A stretch of DNA of 64,000 bases. It comes from Bemisia tabaci. Lineage: Eukaryota > Arthropoda > Insecta > Hemiptera > Aleyrodidae. The notes under the pieces are model-generated. The model was not told where the DNA came from and did not search any database. It saw only the letters and a program-made list of their open reading frames with translations. Of the stretch, positions 29,301 through 35,900 are shown one piece after another. Within the stretch, counting starts at the first letter, position 1. Each line of letters starts with the position of its first letter. The translations under genes were made by a program, and so were the position numbers. The DNA is taken from contig NC_092796.1 of NCBI RefSeq assembly GCF_918797505.1, positions 53,102,851 to 53,166,850 on the forward strand. The letters are read 5' to 3'.

Positions 29301-32300
29301 ATACTCCCTGCTAAAACTAGAATCTTGACAGGCTTTTAAACTTAAAAAGAACCCATATGCAACACACATGGTTTAGAATAAAAACTAAAGGATAAACGGA
29401 TCTTAAGTTCCATTTAAGTTTGTGGTAACTTACTTGTATGAGTCAAAGTATACTTTAAGTGGTAAAAGCTAAAAAAATACACAAATTTCCCACAAAAATT
29501 GTGCAAAATTTCTGATTTTGTGAATGAATGAATCAGTGAATTTGAGACTATGCAAACACTTTCATAATTTCATTTAAACCCTTCAACTTTGACGGCAATT
29601 TTTTTAAAAGAAGTTGTCAAAAGTTTACAAGAATGGTAGGCAAAAAATCTTCGAACCAAATTTTCTTTCTTAAAAAACTGCATTGCATAGTATGGGACTC
29701 CATGCGATTTCTGCCTCACCCACAAAAGCACCTCCGCAAGGAGAAACTAATGGCAGATACATTGATTCTGAAATGGGCCAGAAATAATTTTTCCCTATTA
29801 CAAAATGTAGTCCGATTGATACATGGGGAGAGACTGATTATTTTTGCAGGTGGGGGAAGACAGCTGTGATCGGACAACCAAAAATTAAACAAATAAGACC
29901 AATAATTTGATTACACTTTGTATCAGGAGAATACGGACTTTGCTAAGATTATACAATTTCTACATTAATAACATAGTAACTGAGAGCAGATCAATGCTTG
30001 AAATTTACTTGATATTTTTTTTTAATTAAAATTTTCTTTGTGCACAAAGAGAAATTGATTAAATATTTAGGTTTTTTTCGCAAGATAAAAGAAATTGCAT
30101 GGTAAAATTTCAGCAACTTTGTAGGATGCAAATAACTGTACATACCTGATACTCAGGGTCGGCAATAATAGTAGTATCAGTTCCCTGACTGACAGTCTCA
30201 TAATCATCTTCATCACTACTTGAGGATCCTGATGCCGATGATGAGCTAGAACTTTCTACAGAATTCACACTGGTCACTTTTGATACTTCACTTGATGATT
30301 TCGGTGCCTTCAACTGAAATTGAGCAAAATAGAGAAACTAATTAGCGAAACTTAACCCCCCCCCCCCAAAAAAAAAAAAAAATTGGCCAGATAGGTGGTG
30401 ATTTTGCCATCACTAATCGGAATTCAGCCTTGATGAAACGGCTAGGGAGCCCTGAAATACGTCAAGAGTTTTAATTTAATTTTGTGAGTTTGAGTTTCTT
30501 AATTTTTGGGTTTTCTTCACTTCAGAAACGCAAGATGTTTGGCAAGAGATGGTGATATTGCCATCTTGCGCTAAAATTCAATTCTATCATAGAATTTCAA
30601 TCACCAACTCTTCACCTTAACAACTCATGCAGCTGACGTGAATGTCGGTAGTAAACAAATTGTGTTTCATATTTGTGATAGTGGTAGTTGTGTGGCTGAC
30701 AATTTCCAGAGACACCTCCTGACCTACCTTCTAACCTTCTTTACCAAATCAACGATTTGTTTTTTGCTGCGAAGAATTAGAACTGCTGACTATCATCTGT
30801 ACGTTGCTCTTTTTCTTTTTGTTTTATTCACAAACTTTTATCATATAATTATTTACATTGTTTCATTATTACTTTATTAGCAGTTTCATTATTTTATAAG
30901 CGATTATGCAAAACAATTTTTCTTGGCAACCGTGTGATTTATTGAGAGTCAAAACTTGTATTCCCTCATTCATTGAGTGATATGTGTTGTAAAATTACTA
31001 AAAACGAATTCTCTCATATTTTTTCTTTTAGTATACAATTATTCATGGCTAGTATTTGCAAAAGAAACAGATAATTAAATGATCCGCAAACTATCCTCCT
31101 TAATAAACTTCGCCCTGATAAACTAAATAAGGAAACAAAGTTCTACACTCATCTTTGAAAGTCTAAAAATTCAGACTGCAACGATGAGGGTGGGCAAAAA
31201 TAAAAAAGGGATGAGAAATTGTACACTTACATGAACAGTCACATTGACATTAGGCGGAGAGGAATTATCTACATAGGAACGTGCGGAAGAGACTCTACTG
31301 CGAAGAGAGCTGACAGTTGGCGTGTCAACAGAATTTGCATATGTATTACGAGTTCTAAGTGAATTGTTAGTTGTAGTTGTGGAAGTAGTGGCTGCCTCAG
31401 GTTCCAACACAAGCGAAGAATTTGAGGTTCTCCTCCTGACTGTGAACTGAGTACTTCTGTAATCTGAGGAAACTGGAAATTATAAAGAACACAAAGTATG
31501 AATGATAACTGAGTTTTTGATACAAAAATTTTGAAATTAAAATAAGTAGAGGTGCTCCTGTACTGACTTTTAATTTTTTATTTGCTGACTTTAAAAAAAT
31601 GATACACTTTTCAAAAATAGGATCTTCAGATTGATTTTCATTAGCTATTGGTGACACAGTACAATGGGTGTAAAATTCGGTGGCTTTGCAACTACCATTG
31701 TATTCCAACTTTGAATATGAGATACAGTTTTCAGCAAGACATTGTGTGCTGCACAGCACACTAAGATCATTTTGTTGATAGTAATTTTGCTTGATTCTTG
31801 GTATATATACTAGAATGGACCAAGAGATATGGTACAATTTGAAGCATTTTCCTTATTAGAATTTCTGTAGGGCACGATTCGGATAGGAAAAATTTCCAAA
31901 AATAACTCCTGACAGAGATATTTGACATTTTTTTCGGAGTAAATTCAAACCTTCCCCTTATAAAAAACCAAACTCTATGTAAGTCAAATCGCACAACATC
32001 AATTTTAGTGCTTCAGCTCCGTTTTTGTTTGTTGCTAACACTTCAAACAACACAGGGTGGAGAGGGAGCACTCCTCGATTAAGAAGCTTGCCACGACCGT
32101 TTTGGTGCACAATTTGACTAACAAAGAGTGTCGTTTTCTTGTAACAGGCAATTGGACGCATTCTGCTAAAAGGAACTGTATTACTCGAAAACCCTATGCA
32201 CATGGTTCCTTTTAGCATGAATAAATCTAATTCTAAGTCCTCATAACCAATGTAAACTGAATACATTAACGTTAAAACGTTAATATCTTACCCAGGAGTA

Positions 32301-35300
32301 ACTTTAAGCAATTTTCATTACTCAAATCAAGTTCTATGTGAGATGTTCAGAAGGAAACATGCTTCATAATGCTTAAATTCGTGAACTGTCTAATGGTCTA
32401 TTACCGTACTTTTTTTGTTGTACTAAAAAACTTATTGTCTTGTAATCTATATAAACTGCAATGTTACATATAAAAGGGAAATCAGTGCAAAAGACCTGCA
32501 TCATCTTGACCAGTGTCAGTGGGCTCGGGCCTTCGCCTCCTTGTTAGGGTCACCGATGAGGCAACTTCTTTATTATCATCACTAGCAGAGGCAAGGTCAG
32601 GCGTTGACATCCATGAGGATGATTTTGAAAACCTGGGAGAGAGAGAAAAACTAGTTATCAAAAATGAAAAAGGATGAAAACGAAATGAAACAGATTCTCT
32701 GCTAAAAAATTCCCATCCAAATTGAATCCAAAAATTCTTCACAAGTATAAAACAATCAATGATGAGTGGCCTGTGAAGGTTCATCTGTTACTGAGTAACT
32801 GATGACACAAGAGAGGAAAACACTAAAAATGAGGCCTGAGTACTGCAAGTGACAGAATAGTTCATAGAATAGTGCTGCTTTCATATGATTCTATAGGGAA
32901 ATCAAGGCCAAAAAATTCCATAAATTAACATTTGAGTCAAGAAACAAATCTGCATGCACTGATTATCATTAAAGTTAACATTTTTACTCTAGTGCTAATT
33001 TTTGCGACTGATGAGTTTAAATGTATAAAAAGTCAGCCGTTTTTTGCTCTTCTTGTGTGTCCTACGATATATTGTCTCCCATATACTTTAGGCTGCTGAA
33101 TCTGATAACTACCTTGGTTTTTCTCTATCATTCATCAATTTCCCAGTAAAACTTGAATTAGTACGTCTTAAAACTTGAATTTTTCTCAGAAAAATCTATT
33201 CTTCTCAAGGTAAAGTGAAAAAACGAGGTCATTTTCTGATAGTGCTAAAAAGTTCACAACAGTCAATTTTTGAACACTCAGCGTTTTTTTAAAGTACAGA
33301 CTTACAAGGAGAACTTCCCAAGCTGCAGCCTCCAATCGGGCTGAAAAAATTCATACTAGTTCTTTGGATGAATCCTTAAGGACCGTCTTTTTTTGTTTTT
33401 TCCAATGCACCCCTGCAACGAGCCCCAAAAAATTCCGAAAAGTCCGCTCTTGAGCGCGCAACGACAGTATGCGCCGGGAGGGTTGGACAAGGCGAAGGAG
33501 CCTTACTTTGCCTTGCCAAGCCCTCTCAGCGCACACTGGGTGTCCGGCGCGCACTGTCAACGCTCGTTCCAAACCGAACATTTCGGAATATTTTGGGGGT
33601 GTTTCCGGGGTCCAATGGAAGAAAAAACAAAAAAAACACAATCCTAATAGATTCATCCAAAGAGTTCAAACGAATTTTTTCAGCCCGATGGGAGGCGGCA
33701 GATTGGGAAGTTCTGGATAGTTCTGGAAGTTCTTGGGAATAAGTCTGGGTACTGCCAGACAAAATTGCACAGAGCAAATTCTTAGAAATTACTCATTAGG
33801 GATGTGAGGACATCTCCTAAAATGGGCATCTATGTATGAAAGCTTGACGCACCATAAGTAGTAAAGTTTTATCAATTAAGTTACTAAGCATTACTCACCT
33901 AGTATTGGAATTATTAGAAGTTTTTGAATCATTTTCTGTGGAATTTAAATTGCTGGAGCTGGTCCAAGATTTTGCAATCTCTGATGAGCCACGATCATTC
34001 ACAGACCTGCAAAAGCAAGATTGCTTGGGTTAAAAATGTCCACTTACTTCAAGTAGACTTAGCAAATTTTTATCACGCCTAAGTCGCAACTAAAAATCAA
34101 TTCAAATTGTTAACGGGCTGATAAATTTCTGGACACCAGAAATTGTGCCTCATCTGGAAAATTTACATGTATCCTTGATAGTTTCTCTTATTCTGAATTT
34201 TACAATCATTGATCTGCCACAAGACTTTTTTAAACGGAGGTCTTCTCGCTCATTTGCGTTCTAAAATGTCTCAACTTCAGCAAGGGCACACGCATGAAAG
34301 CAGATAGTGATATATCCTGACTATGGCACATTGATTCATTGATTGTTTGTTTTGATTGACTATTGATTCATTCACTTTCACATTTCCTCAAAGGTAAGTA
34401 AAAAAAAAACATAAACCATAAAGGGAAAACTATGGAACAGCATCTCTCAAAAACCTTGCAGATTTATGCTCTCCATACAGGCAAACATACTTACATGTAA
34501 AGTTGCCCATACATCCAGACTTTCAAATAGCCTTGCTAAAGGCAAAAATTAACACTGATCTGTTCTTGAAAATGTCCCTTTGCTTCCATCTTTTCTTTTC
34601 AAAGAGGTGAATACGTACACGCAGTCTGAAAGTTTCTGGAGAAATCTTAATCAAGAGCTAGTCGATTAAAAGGAGACAAGTGACTTACTTTAAAGGTAAT
34701 GTCCAACTGGACAGAGCAGGGGTTGAGGCTGTTGTGTCATCTCTGCGCAAAGTGGCATCTGATTGCTTGTTTCTGTTGCCATGTTCTTTGTAATCTCTAG
34801 AGGGAAAAAGATTGACAGTTAAGTTTGCTAGCTTACCTACCAATACAAGAAAATTTAATTTATTCACCAGGAAAATTTTCCCTAGAAGTAATGGCATGTA
34901 CAGAAGAGCAGAAAGGGTACAAATGAAAATAGATTTGCATTAGAAGGAAAAAAGGTTCAAGTTAATGCAAAACTATCAAGTAGGTTCCCTTGAGACACAG
35001 AATATTCACTATTTTCCTAAAAATTTCAGGAAAACCCCATCAAGTGACAAATGTTTATACAGTACTAGCCATGATCAGCTCGCTGTGAAAGCTATCTTGT
35101 CTAGCCAAGGAATGCCCCTGGAATCCCGTTCTTCGCTTCGCGATGAACTTGCGACTCACTCCACAAGCCGCTCTTTTAACTATTGACTTTTAAAATAATG
35201 ATAATGATGAGAAGATAACATCTTCACCACTTTGGCCACGGCCGCCATCTTGGATTTTGGAATTTTGAAAATGTGACCAAAAATTCTACTTCTTTGGCGA

Positions 35301-35870
35301 AAAATACCCCCTGATACCGATTCACAAAAATCGATCGAGCAGGAGCCAACACAGCATTTTAGGCCACGGCCACCATCTTGAATTTTGAAAATTTGCGTCG
35401 AAAAGTACCCCCTGCCATCAATTTACACAAAAATCTGTCGAAAAATACCCCTAAAACCTGAAATTTCGTCTATAATGCTGTGACGTCACGCGACAGGATT
35501 GAACCTGTTCGGCGCAGTGCGTGTGAACAACCTCGTATCCCCAAGGCATTAGTATAGGAAGAAACAGCTTTTCTTTTTTTTAGGCTTCAGCGGCATTTTT
35601 TTTTAAATTTGATTTTTCAGGCATGTGAAGGTGTTTCTTAGCTTCATTCTTGCCGAGTTTGAAGGAAATCACTTTGACAGTTTTTTTTTGTAAAGTGTTG
35701 ATGAAATCTCGGTAACTTAGCTTTATAAATTTAATATTTTACAGCCATCAATGGGGATCTGTATGTACCTACCTGAAGCAACGCTTGCAGCGAGTGGGCC
35801 ATCGAACTTGAGGGTGAAATCCTAAAGGGCATAGAGGGTCTCCTTTTGCAGTTGGTTTGATGTGTTTCAT
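115..35870 (-). CDS. MTCL/SOGA-family coiled-coil protein, 26 coding exons, 3' end outside window
   Basis: Twenty-six exons with AG acceptors and GT donors join in one frame to 1,278 codons. Residues 1-39 hold C14, H19, C28, C31 and H38, like a small zinc-binding module. Residues 40-285 are Ser/Thr/Asn-rich and probably disordered. From about 285 the protein is almost continuous charged coiled coil. Exons 8-9 carry KELEQTAKNCRILSFKLRK, which matches the signature block I know from human MTCL1 (RANKNCRILQYRLRKAER), and exons 14-15 carry DPAELRLLLELNEQEAAVLR, the second repeated MTCL block. MTCL proteins bind microtubules and junction or Golgi proteins; that this one does is inference from family. 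The ATG at 35,870 is the first in its frame after an upstream in-frame TGA. The gene lies on the same strand as the LINE in its 6.4-kb intron 19. Generic myosin- or golgin-like names would be the likely mis-annotation. Confidence 0.85.
229..1296. other. Intron 25, no gene seen
   Basis: AT-rich with a C run at 1,088-1,100. Nothing else recognised. The introns at 1,444-2,414, 2,586-3,047 and 3,174-3,866 are likewise plain. Confidence 0.6.
1297..1443 (-). CDS. MTCL-like exon 25
   Basis: 147 nt, phase 0/0. It encodes EKQLKEEKEKFINLSSKADA and ends LHTKLAE|GTATGT. Confidence 0.85.
2415..2585 (-). CDS. MTCL-like exon 24
   Basis: 171 nt, phase 0/0. It encodes LEEAVSARKSLESSQTKISA and ends QRKQGNIISL before TTG|GTAATC. 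The final hydrophobic residues break the heptads, so a donor slightly upstream is possible, but none keeps the frame as well. Confidence 0.75.
3048..3173 (-). CDS. MTCL-like exon 23
   Basis: 126 nt, phase 0/0. It encodes LKDISQKSAEYEIKLKELED and ends KVSKLEKQ|GTAAGT. Confidence 0.85.
3867..4018 (-). CDS. MTCL-like exon 22
   Basis: 152 nt, phases 1/0. It encodes ALTTNTQEKGKQFESLNKQL and ends ENNKLKKE before GAG|GTTTGT, a less standard donor. Confidence 0.85.
4215..4492. mobile_element. Diverged foldback MITE in intron 21
   Basis: The arm starting GAAAAACAAGTTCGAAGTTG (4,218) pairs imperfectly with the reverse of 4,445-4,490, and an inner pair joins ATCCCTCCTGCAATGGGCAC with GTGTGCCTGCGGAGGGAGGG. 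The short frames read on both strands here are by-products of this palindrome. Confidence 0.7.
4710..4853 (-). CDS. MTCL-like exon 21
   Basis: 144 nt, phases 1/1. It encodes RKKIENLLEQEKKKLESEKQ and further Lys/Glu heptads ending LNSEI. Confidence 0.85.
5238..5438 (-). CDS. MTCL-like exon 20
   Basis: 201 nt, phases 1/1. Only the acceptor GATTTTAG|TCG keeps the frame; a nearer-looking AG (CTCCAG) would give an immediate stop. It encodes VLQKSDVASAKVLESGKSDV, then a Lys/Glu-rich helix. Confidence 0.8.
5439..6756. other. Left part of intron 19, GC-richer patch
   Basis: From about 5,990 to 6,730 the base composition is less AT-rich than the surrounding intron and has CCAAT-like motifs (GCCAATCA, CTGATTGG). 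It may be old repeat sequence or an internal promoter; nothing in it identifies it. Short frames read through it have no support. Confidence 0.3.
6757..6951. mobile_element. Foldback MITE next to the LINE 3' end
   Basis: 195 bp. The ends ACCAATCCACACAGGTCAGT and its reverse complement form terminal inverted repeats of about 28 bp. An inner inverted pair built on GAGTGCA/TGCACTC with GTGACGTA/TACGTCAC extends the hairpin. No target duplication is clear. Confidence 0.85.
7074..10049 (-). CDS. LINE ORF2: apurinic-type endonuclease and reverse transcriptase
   Basis: Intact 991-codon frame. Endonuclease motifs: RSLRNK at about 44-49, FVEHW with Glu71, VYRPPKG, GDFN at 183-186 and SDH at 248-250. 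Reverse transcriptase: FDLSKAFD at 618-625 (first catalytic Asp619), AGVAQGSLLGPLLFL, and YADD at 714-717. The first codon at 10,049 is GTG; the first ATG in frame is codon 25 (9,977), just before the endonuclease domain, and is the likelier simple start. Because the frame is open back into ORF1, re-initiation or ribosomal frameshifting is also possible. All catalytic residues I can check are present, so the enzyme may be active. Confidence 0.93.
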   Translation of the reverse strand: MPTVELGTKFISLIQSQKTKLENKMRQNNLRNEVQLDVYFHNVRSLRNKDEEVLVEIKEKCSKIDILCFVEHWIKEVKDIIKLETFSLASSFNRKVKRGGGASIYVSPQVNYNQLDFEHLAIEEEFEITGIKVTSIKKVQLLKPIFILVVYRPPKGNFKVFLSNMEKLLNELKPQKNTVAIYGDFNVDMNDSKCKDNASFRLLAKSFNLKLNVENVFTRIGKNSKTLLDNCLSNFDIGNINVFDSTLSDHCSIASQTKLKGNETEPIMKRYFSARNNTIFKNAIGDYIKSKKQLTLQELHESIVENYNSSFPLKVKKMKTDNFELPSLKKIELGELIKEKNKNWELFKFHNLRKYKKLVNRANKKIKKLISNCRYSKNVERIKSAIASKKNAEVWKVIKNDLECQVVYENVSDLLMDGKLIDDPVEIANKFNDSFVNIRAKFPKTGSPALARNLMRDKNKNKNSFDFKSVTKYKVQNIIKQLNKKAAVGLDEFPNKLLLDNLELLLDPIVQGVNETISTENFPESLKLTKILPLHKKGSKKDLENYRPIAILPFLSKILEKVLYNQIYDYFEKNNLFTSSQFGFRKGKNTGLAVMTFLNQIRQLKNACSKESIVSIQFDLSKAFDLVDHDILIEKLRKYGFSTKACKLVRSFLSGRFQTTEVSKNGRKYHSNFTPSTAGVAQGSLLGPLLFLIYINDLPDFLEDNGIDLQTVIYADDINVVVKGVDIENKIKWVIDRVNKWVEDNNLKLNFAKTFILNFTKNILDFQSVKIGDKEIQTNQTVKYLGFFIDQQLNWHSHAKHIEEKIASRAFAIRKLNRKIDRESLMFYYHSNVDSIISYGIQLWGYTTGARDILLTQKKILRIIANKKKFDSCRKLFPEFNVMTVFSRYIYSTIKESIKLGYIIKEKLITNNQIQTRNILAKIEKKRGEKVDWDSLESRGIRYFNKLPKPLKELFIKSENSNLFLNNIKNYFIENPFYELKEYLDANLPNP
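10067..10600 (-). CDS. LINE ORF1 fragment: SGNH/GDSL-type esterase domain
   Basis: 177 codons from the first ATG. The SGNH blocks are visible: GDSH at residues 13-16 (catalytic Ser15), a Gly pair at about 40, SAGAID in the block-III position, and DGIH with Asp146 and His149 near the end. In block III the usual Asn is replaced (GAID for GxND). CR1/L2 ORF1 proteins often carry this esterase, whose role in retrotransposition is unsettled. The protein lacks the N-terminal half normally found, consistent with truncation. The stop lies 17 nt from the first listed ORF2 codon, and the open ORF2 frame overlaps its last seven codons. Confidence 0.85.
   Translation of the reverse strand: MKETGGSKLYILGDSHVRNIRQKLGNKFRNTKLESKVSGGARTWYICSDNLNGISPRDNVVISAGAIDVYEGRTEEAINEIEMFLRKHSKTKINFLAIPYRIDYSKDAFVNKEIHKFNLELIQFSKKYKHCNFINTPMSREHYSVDGIHLNSLGKDLIAEKLSSLILNKSDRENSLN
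10813..11364 (+). repeat. Local tandem duplication inside intron 19
   Basis: About 10,813-10,986 and 11,091-11,364 share CCTTCATATAATCAG, ATTTTCTTTTTTCAATAAA, a CATTC-A-CGTTC stretch and CTAACATTTCAGTT in the same order. The second unit is longer because it contains an (AAAT)n microsatellite at 11,283-11,317 and a small internal repeat of the unit's start. Confidence 0.75.
11821..11974 (-). CDS. MTCL-like exon 19
   Basis: 154 nt, phases 0/1. It encodes LESEKSILKRLKEDPVTDSV, then a basic non-coil segment (YLKRTPKKPTDLMAKSQ). The donor is AAATTA|GTAAGT. The downstream 6.4-kb intron (5,439-11,820) holds the LINE. Confidence 0.85.
13067..13153 (-). CDS. MTCL-like exon 18
   Basis: 87 nt, phase 0/0. 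It encodes IQQFEGSKNGSKSSNDLSEV and then DKLKSQISK. A short polar break in the coiled coil. Confidence 0.8.
13513..13759 (-). CDS. MTCL-like exon 17
   Basis: 247 nt, phases 2/0. It encodes SIDLKRQLQNVEQEASILRT, another member of the internal L-x6-VEQEAxxLR repeat also seen in exons 14-15, and ends ELEEANKK. Confidence 0.85.
14501..14622 (-). CDS. MTCL-like exon 16
   Basis: 122 nt, phases 0/2. It encodes VLEEEINELRKKLIEKERDC and a basic tail (TKKKPKTLQKS). The donor is AGCAT|GTAAGT. Confidence 0.85.
15562..15756 (-). CDS. MTCL-like exon 15
   Basis: 195 nt, phase 0/0. It opens EAAVLRRKVEDLESEGDGMK, the MTCL-type repeat (compare LLRRNVADLEEQN of MTCL1), then a Lys/Ser-rich hinge. Confidence 0.85.
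16659..16783 (-). CDS. MTCL-like exon 14 (second conserved block)
   Basis: 125 nt, phases 1/0. It encodes RRHSPNSVSRLSAESANEKD, then EGISDEEDPAELRLLLELNE. The acidic EGISDEEDP followed by a leucine-rich helix is a strong conserved-looking patch. The donor is AACAG|GTTCGT, a weaker match than the others. Confidence 0.85.
16784..20127. other. Intron 13, 3.3 kb
   Basis: Apart from the MITE at 18,125 it is AT-rich sequence with no recognisable element or exon. Confidence 0.5.
18125..18461. mobile_element. MITE with GGCCGTTCATAAAATAC-type ends, intron 13
   Basis: The left end GAGGCCGTTCATAAAATACC and the right end, read in reverse, GGAGCCGTGCATAAAATACG, form imperfect terminal repeats about 30 bp long around a C/T-rich centre. 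This end sequence is widespread in insect genomes as far as I recall. Confidence 0.7.
20128..20218 (-). CDS. MTCL-like exon 13
   Basis: 91 nt, phases 0/1. It encodes ANSLRKKVSRVEDDNESLVL, then QLKKMATKAR. This resembles the family pattern of a short xLRKKxxxxEDEN helix repeated along the protein. Confidence 0.85.
21105..22405 (-). CDS. Candidate 1.3-kb cassette exon with about 14 Gln-Thr motifs; one-base frameshift
   Basis: The acceptor TTTTAACAG|ATC lies at 22,405 and a possible donor TCA|GTAGGT at 21,105. Both ends are phase 0, so the exon would fit between exons 12 and 13 if one base were restored (1,302 nt, 434 codons). The first frame runs to 22,001 and a second frame takes over from about 22,033 to 21,093. 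The break falls in a run of four T at 22,016-22,019 (minus strand). Motifs include AVQTD, AIQTE, FAQTD, FSQTD, FVQTE, HTQTN, TVQTN, WSQTE, AMQTE, ECQTE and FVQTD. Spaced xQT motifs are the classic docking site of dynein light chain LC8 (DYNLL). The C-terminal part is Cys-containing (VCKLCQR) and mixed. Without the donor the second frame stops at 21,093, so it could instead be an alternative last exon. The break may be a sequencing or assembly error or real decay. Confidence 0.6.
22570..22770 (-). mobile_element. tRNA-derived SINE in the MTCL-like gene
   Basis: Read on the minus strand, the A-box-like TGGTGTATTGGT (22,745-22,756) is followed about 43 nt later by the B-box-like GGCTCGATTCTC (22,702-22,713), the spacing of a tRNA promoter. 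A tRNA-unrelated body and an A-rich tail follow. The whole lies in the intron upstream of the Gln-Thr-motif exon, in the same sense as the gene. The family is not identified. Confidence 0.7.
23416..23544 (-). CDS. MTCL-like exon 12
   Basis: 129 nt, phase 0/0. It encodes KISRESLTRGGSQDDPVQLL and then a charged helix ending EQLRNAEEE. The next phase-0 acceptor can be either the 1.3-kb exon at 22,405 or exon 13 at 20,218. Confidence 0.85.
24368..24499 (-). CDS. MTCL-like exon 11
   Basis: 132 nt, phase 0/0. It encodes VVNRLQKDLDEANSKLKELS, then a basic Ser-rich hinge (TRKKAPTLASLNRNSSGE). Confidence 0.85.
24595..24995. mobile_element. Possible related MITE with C-rich centre, intron 10
   Basis: The end GGGGCCATTCAAGTATCGCC faces the reverse of TTATACTTGAACAGCGCC. 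The interior carries repeated C-runs followed by TTGTAAC or TTACGT-like motifs, as in the element at 18,125. Confidence 0.5.
25433..25636. mobile_element. Foldback MITE, intron 10; half copy at 30,449
   Basis: 204 bp. The ends GAAATAAAGAAAGCC and GGCTTTCTTTATTTC are exact inverse repeats; the arms continue through AAACTCAAACTCACAAA and AATTAAAATTGCC to a GGGGCTCCCC / GGGGAGCCC pair near the centre. Confidence 0.9.
26084..26161 (-). CDS. MTCL-like exon 10
   Basis: 78 nt, phase 0/0. It encodes IAGEQDGMDKVEKIKKLEKE, matching the GEIDGELLRSLEQDL position of MTCL1, and ends LSLSTE|GTAAGG. Confidence 0.85.
27002..27155 (-). CDS. MTCL-like exon 9 (family signature)
   Basis: 154 nt, phases 2/0. It begins EDQADEYSSL and contains KELEQTAKNCRILSFKLRK, then TERRADQMEAEKMEAEKKY. 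This is the strongest family signature in the gene. Confidence 0.9.
28115..28389 (-). CDS. MTCL-like exon 8 (family core, part 1)
   Basis: 275 nt, phases 0/2. A long heptad region ends LCEELMDENEEMKRELRE and then VEMDEMQDHFR. This aligns by eye with the MTCL block that ends EMRDTFFEED in the human protein. Confidence 0.9.
29048..29185 (-). CDS. MTCL-like exon 7 (coiled coil starts)
   Basis: 138 nt, phase 0/0. It encodes NELQSLRQELEIMRGRCEKA, the first clear heptad pattern, and ends DTSSSKTTASE before GAG|GTAATA. Confidence 0.85.
29740..29813. mobile_element. Diverged half copy of the 46,394 MITE, intron 6
   Basis: AGAAACTAATGGCAGATAC, GGGCCAGAAAT and CAAAATGTAGTCC occur in the same order and spacing as in the right half of the element at 46,394-46,532. 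Confidence 0.65.
30146..30313 (-). CDS. MTCL-like exon 6 (poly-Ser, acidic)
   Basis: 168 nt, phase 0/0, between TTTCAG and TATCAG|GTATGT. It encodes KAPKSSSEVSKV, a Ser run, SDEDDYETVSQGTD and ends DPEYQ. The Ser run followed by Asp/Glu is typical of a casein-kinase-2-type target; this marks the end of the linker before the coiled coil. Confidence 0.85.
30449..30523. mobile_element. Half copy of the 25,433 MITE, intron 5
   Basis: It matches the right arm of the element at 25,433 (GGGAGCCCTGAAA, then TTTTGTGAGTTTGAGTTTCT). The other arm is absent. A run of C then A at 30,356-30,380 precedes it. Confidence 0.75.
31231..31463 (-). CDS. MTCL-like exon 5
   Basis: 233 nt, phases 1/0. It encodes a Ser/Thr/Arg-rich region with TVRRRTSNSS, a Thr run and a second Arg/Ser stretch (SLRSRVSSARSY). 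The donor is GTTCAT|GTAAGT. Probably disordered and rich in phosphorylatable residues; no fold recognised. Confidence 0.85.
32154..32224. repeat. Small palindrome of the GGAACTATGTGCA family, intron 4
   Basis: CTGCTAAAAGGAACTGTATT faces CATGGTTCCTTTTAGCATG across a short loop. Related copies lie at 41,826-41,945 and 42,515-42,588. Confidence 0.75.
32496..32632 (-). CDS. MTCL-like exon 4
   Basis: 137 nt, starting phase 2 and ending phase 1. It encodes FSKSSSWMSTPDLASAS and a basic TRRRRPEP segment. SSSWMSTPDL repeats the SW-S theme of exon 3. Confidence 0.85.
33311..33713. mobile_element. 403-bp foldback MITE, intron 3
   Basis: The arm beginning GAACTTCCCAAGCTGCAGCC reads again in reverse from 33,713 (GAACTTCCCAATCTGCCGCC). 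Both arms share ATCGGGCTGAAAAAATTC and CTCTTTGGATGAATC-type blocks, over roughly 180 bp each, with a GC-rich centre. The frames readable through it on both strands are not genes. Confidence 0.85.
33899..34006 (-). CDS. MTCL-like exon 3
   Basis: 108 nt, phases 2/2. It encodes a Ser/Asn-rich linker containing SWTSSSNLNS and ends ACTAG|GTGAGT. The SW-x-S motif recurs in exon 4, suggesting a short repeated linear motif. Confidence 0.85.
34689..34796 (-). CDS. MTCL-like exon 2
   Basis: 108 nt, phases 2/2, between CCCTCTAG|AGATTAC and TTTAAA|GTAAGT. It completes the Cys/His module (DYKEHG) and begins a polar, Thr/Ser-rich stretch ending SSWTLPLK. Confidence 0.85.
35230..35455 (+). repeat. Two tandem units with GGCCACGGCC-CCATCTTG
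   Basis: Units begin at about 35,231 and 35,363 (GGCCACGGCCGCCATCTTGG and GGCCACGGCCACCATCTTGA). Each continues with AATTTTGAAAAT, a CGAAAAATACCCCCTG-like block and CACAAAAATC. CGCCATCTT is the reverse of the YY1/Pho-type core AAGATGGCG; whether it is bound is unknown. It lies in intron 1. Confidence 0.7.
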
Positions 35871-35900
35871 GACTGGCCACAAGATTCAAGATAACGAAGT
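35773..35900 (-). CDS. MTCL-like exon 1 (start codon, Cys/His module)
   Basis: The acceptor TTATTTCAG precedes 30 nt of leader, with an in-frame TGA, and then ATG at 35,870. The coding part is 98 nt and ends in phase 2 (TTCAG|GTAGGT). It encodes MKHIKPTAKGDPLCPLGF and then PTRCKRCFR. The spacing C-x13-C-x2-C-x6-H, completed in exon 2, resembles the short N-terminal CxxCF module of myosin-phosphatase Rho-interacting proteins, a resemblance only. Confidence 0.85.

Noticed and set aside
31397..31837. Minus-strand frame of 146 codons as a separate gene
   Set aside because: Its end is exon 5 of the large gene read back through the acceptor into the intron.
33351..33777. Frames of 80-100 codons on both strands
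   Set aside because: They are by-products of the 403-bp foldback MITE, whose arms give matching peptides.
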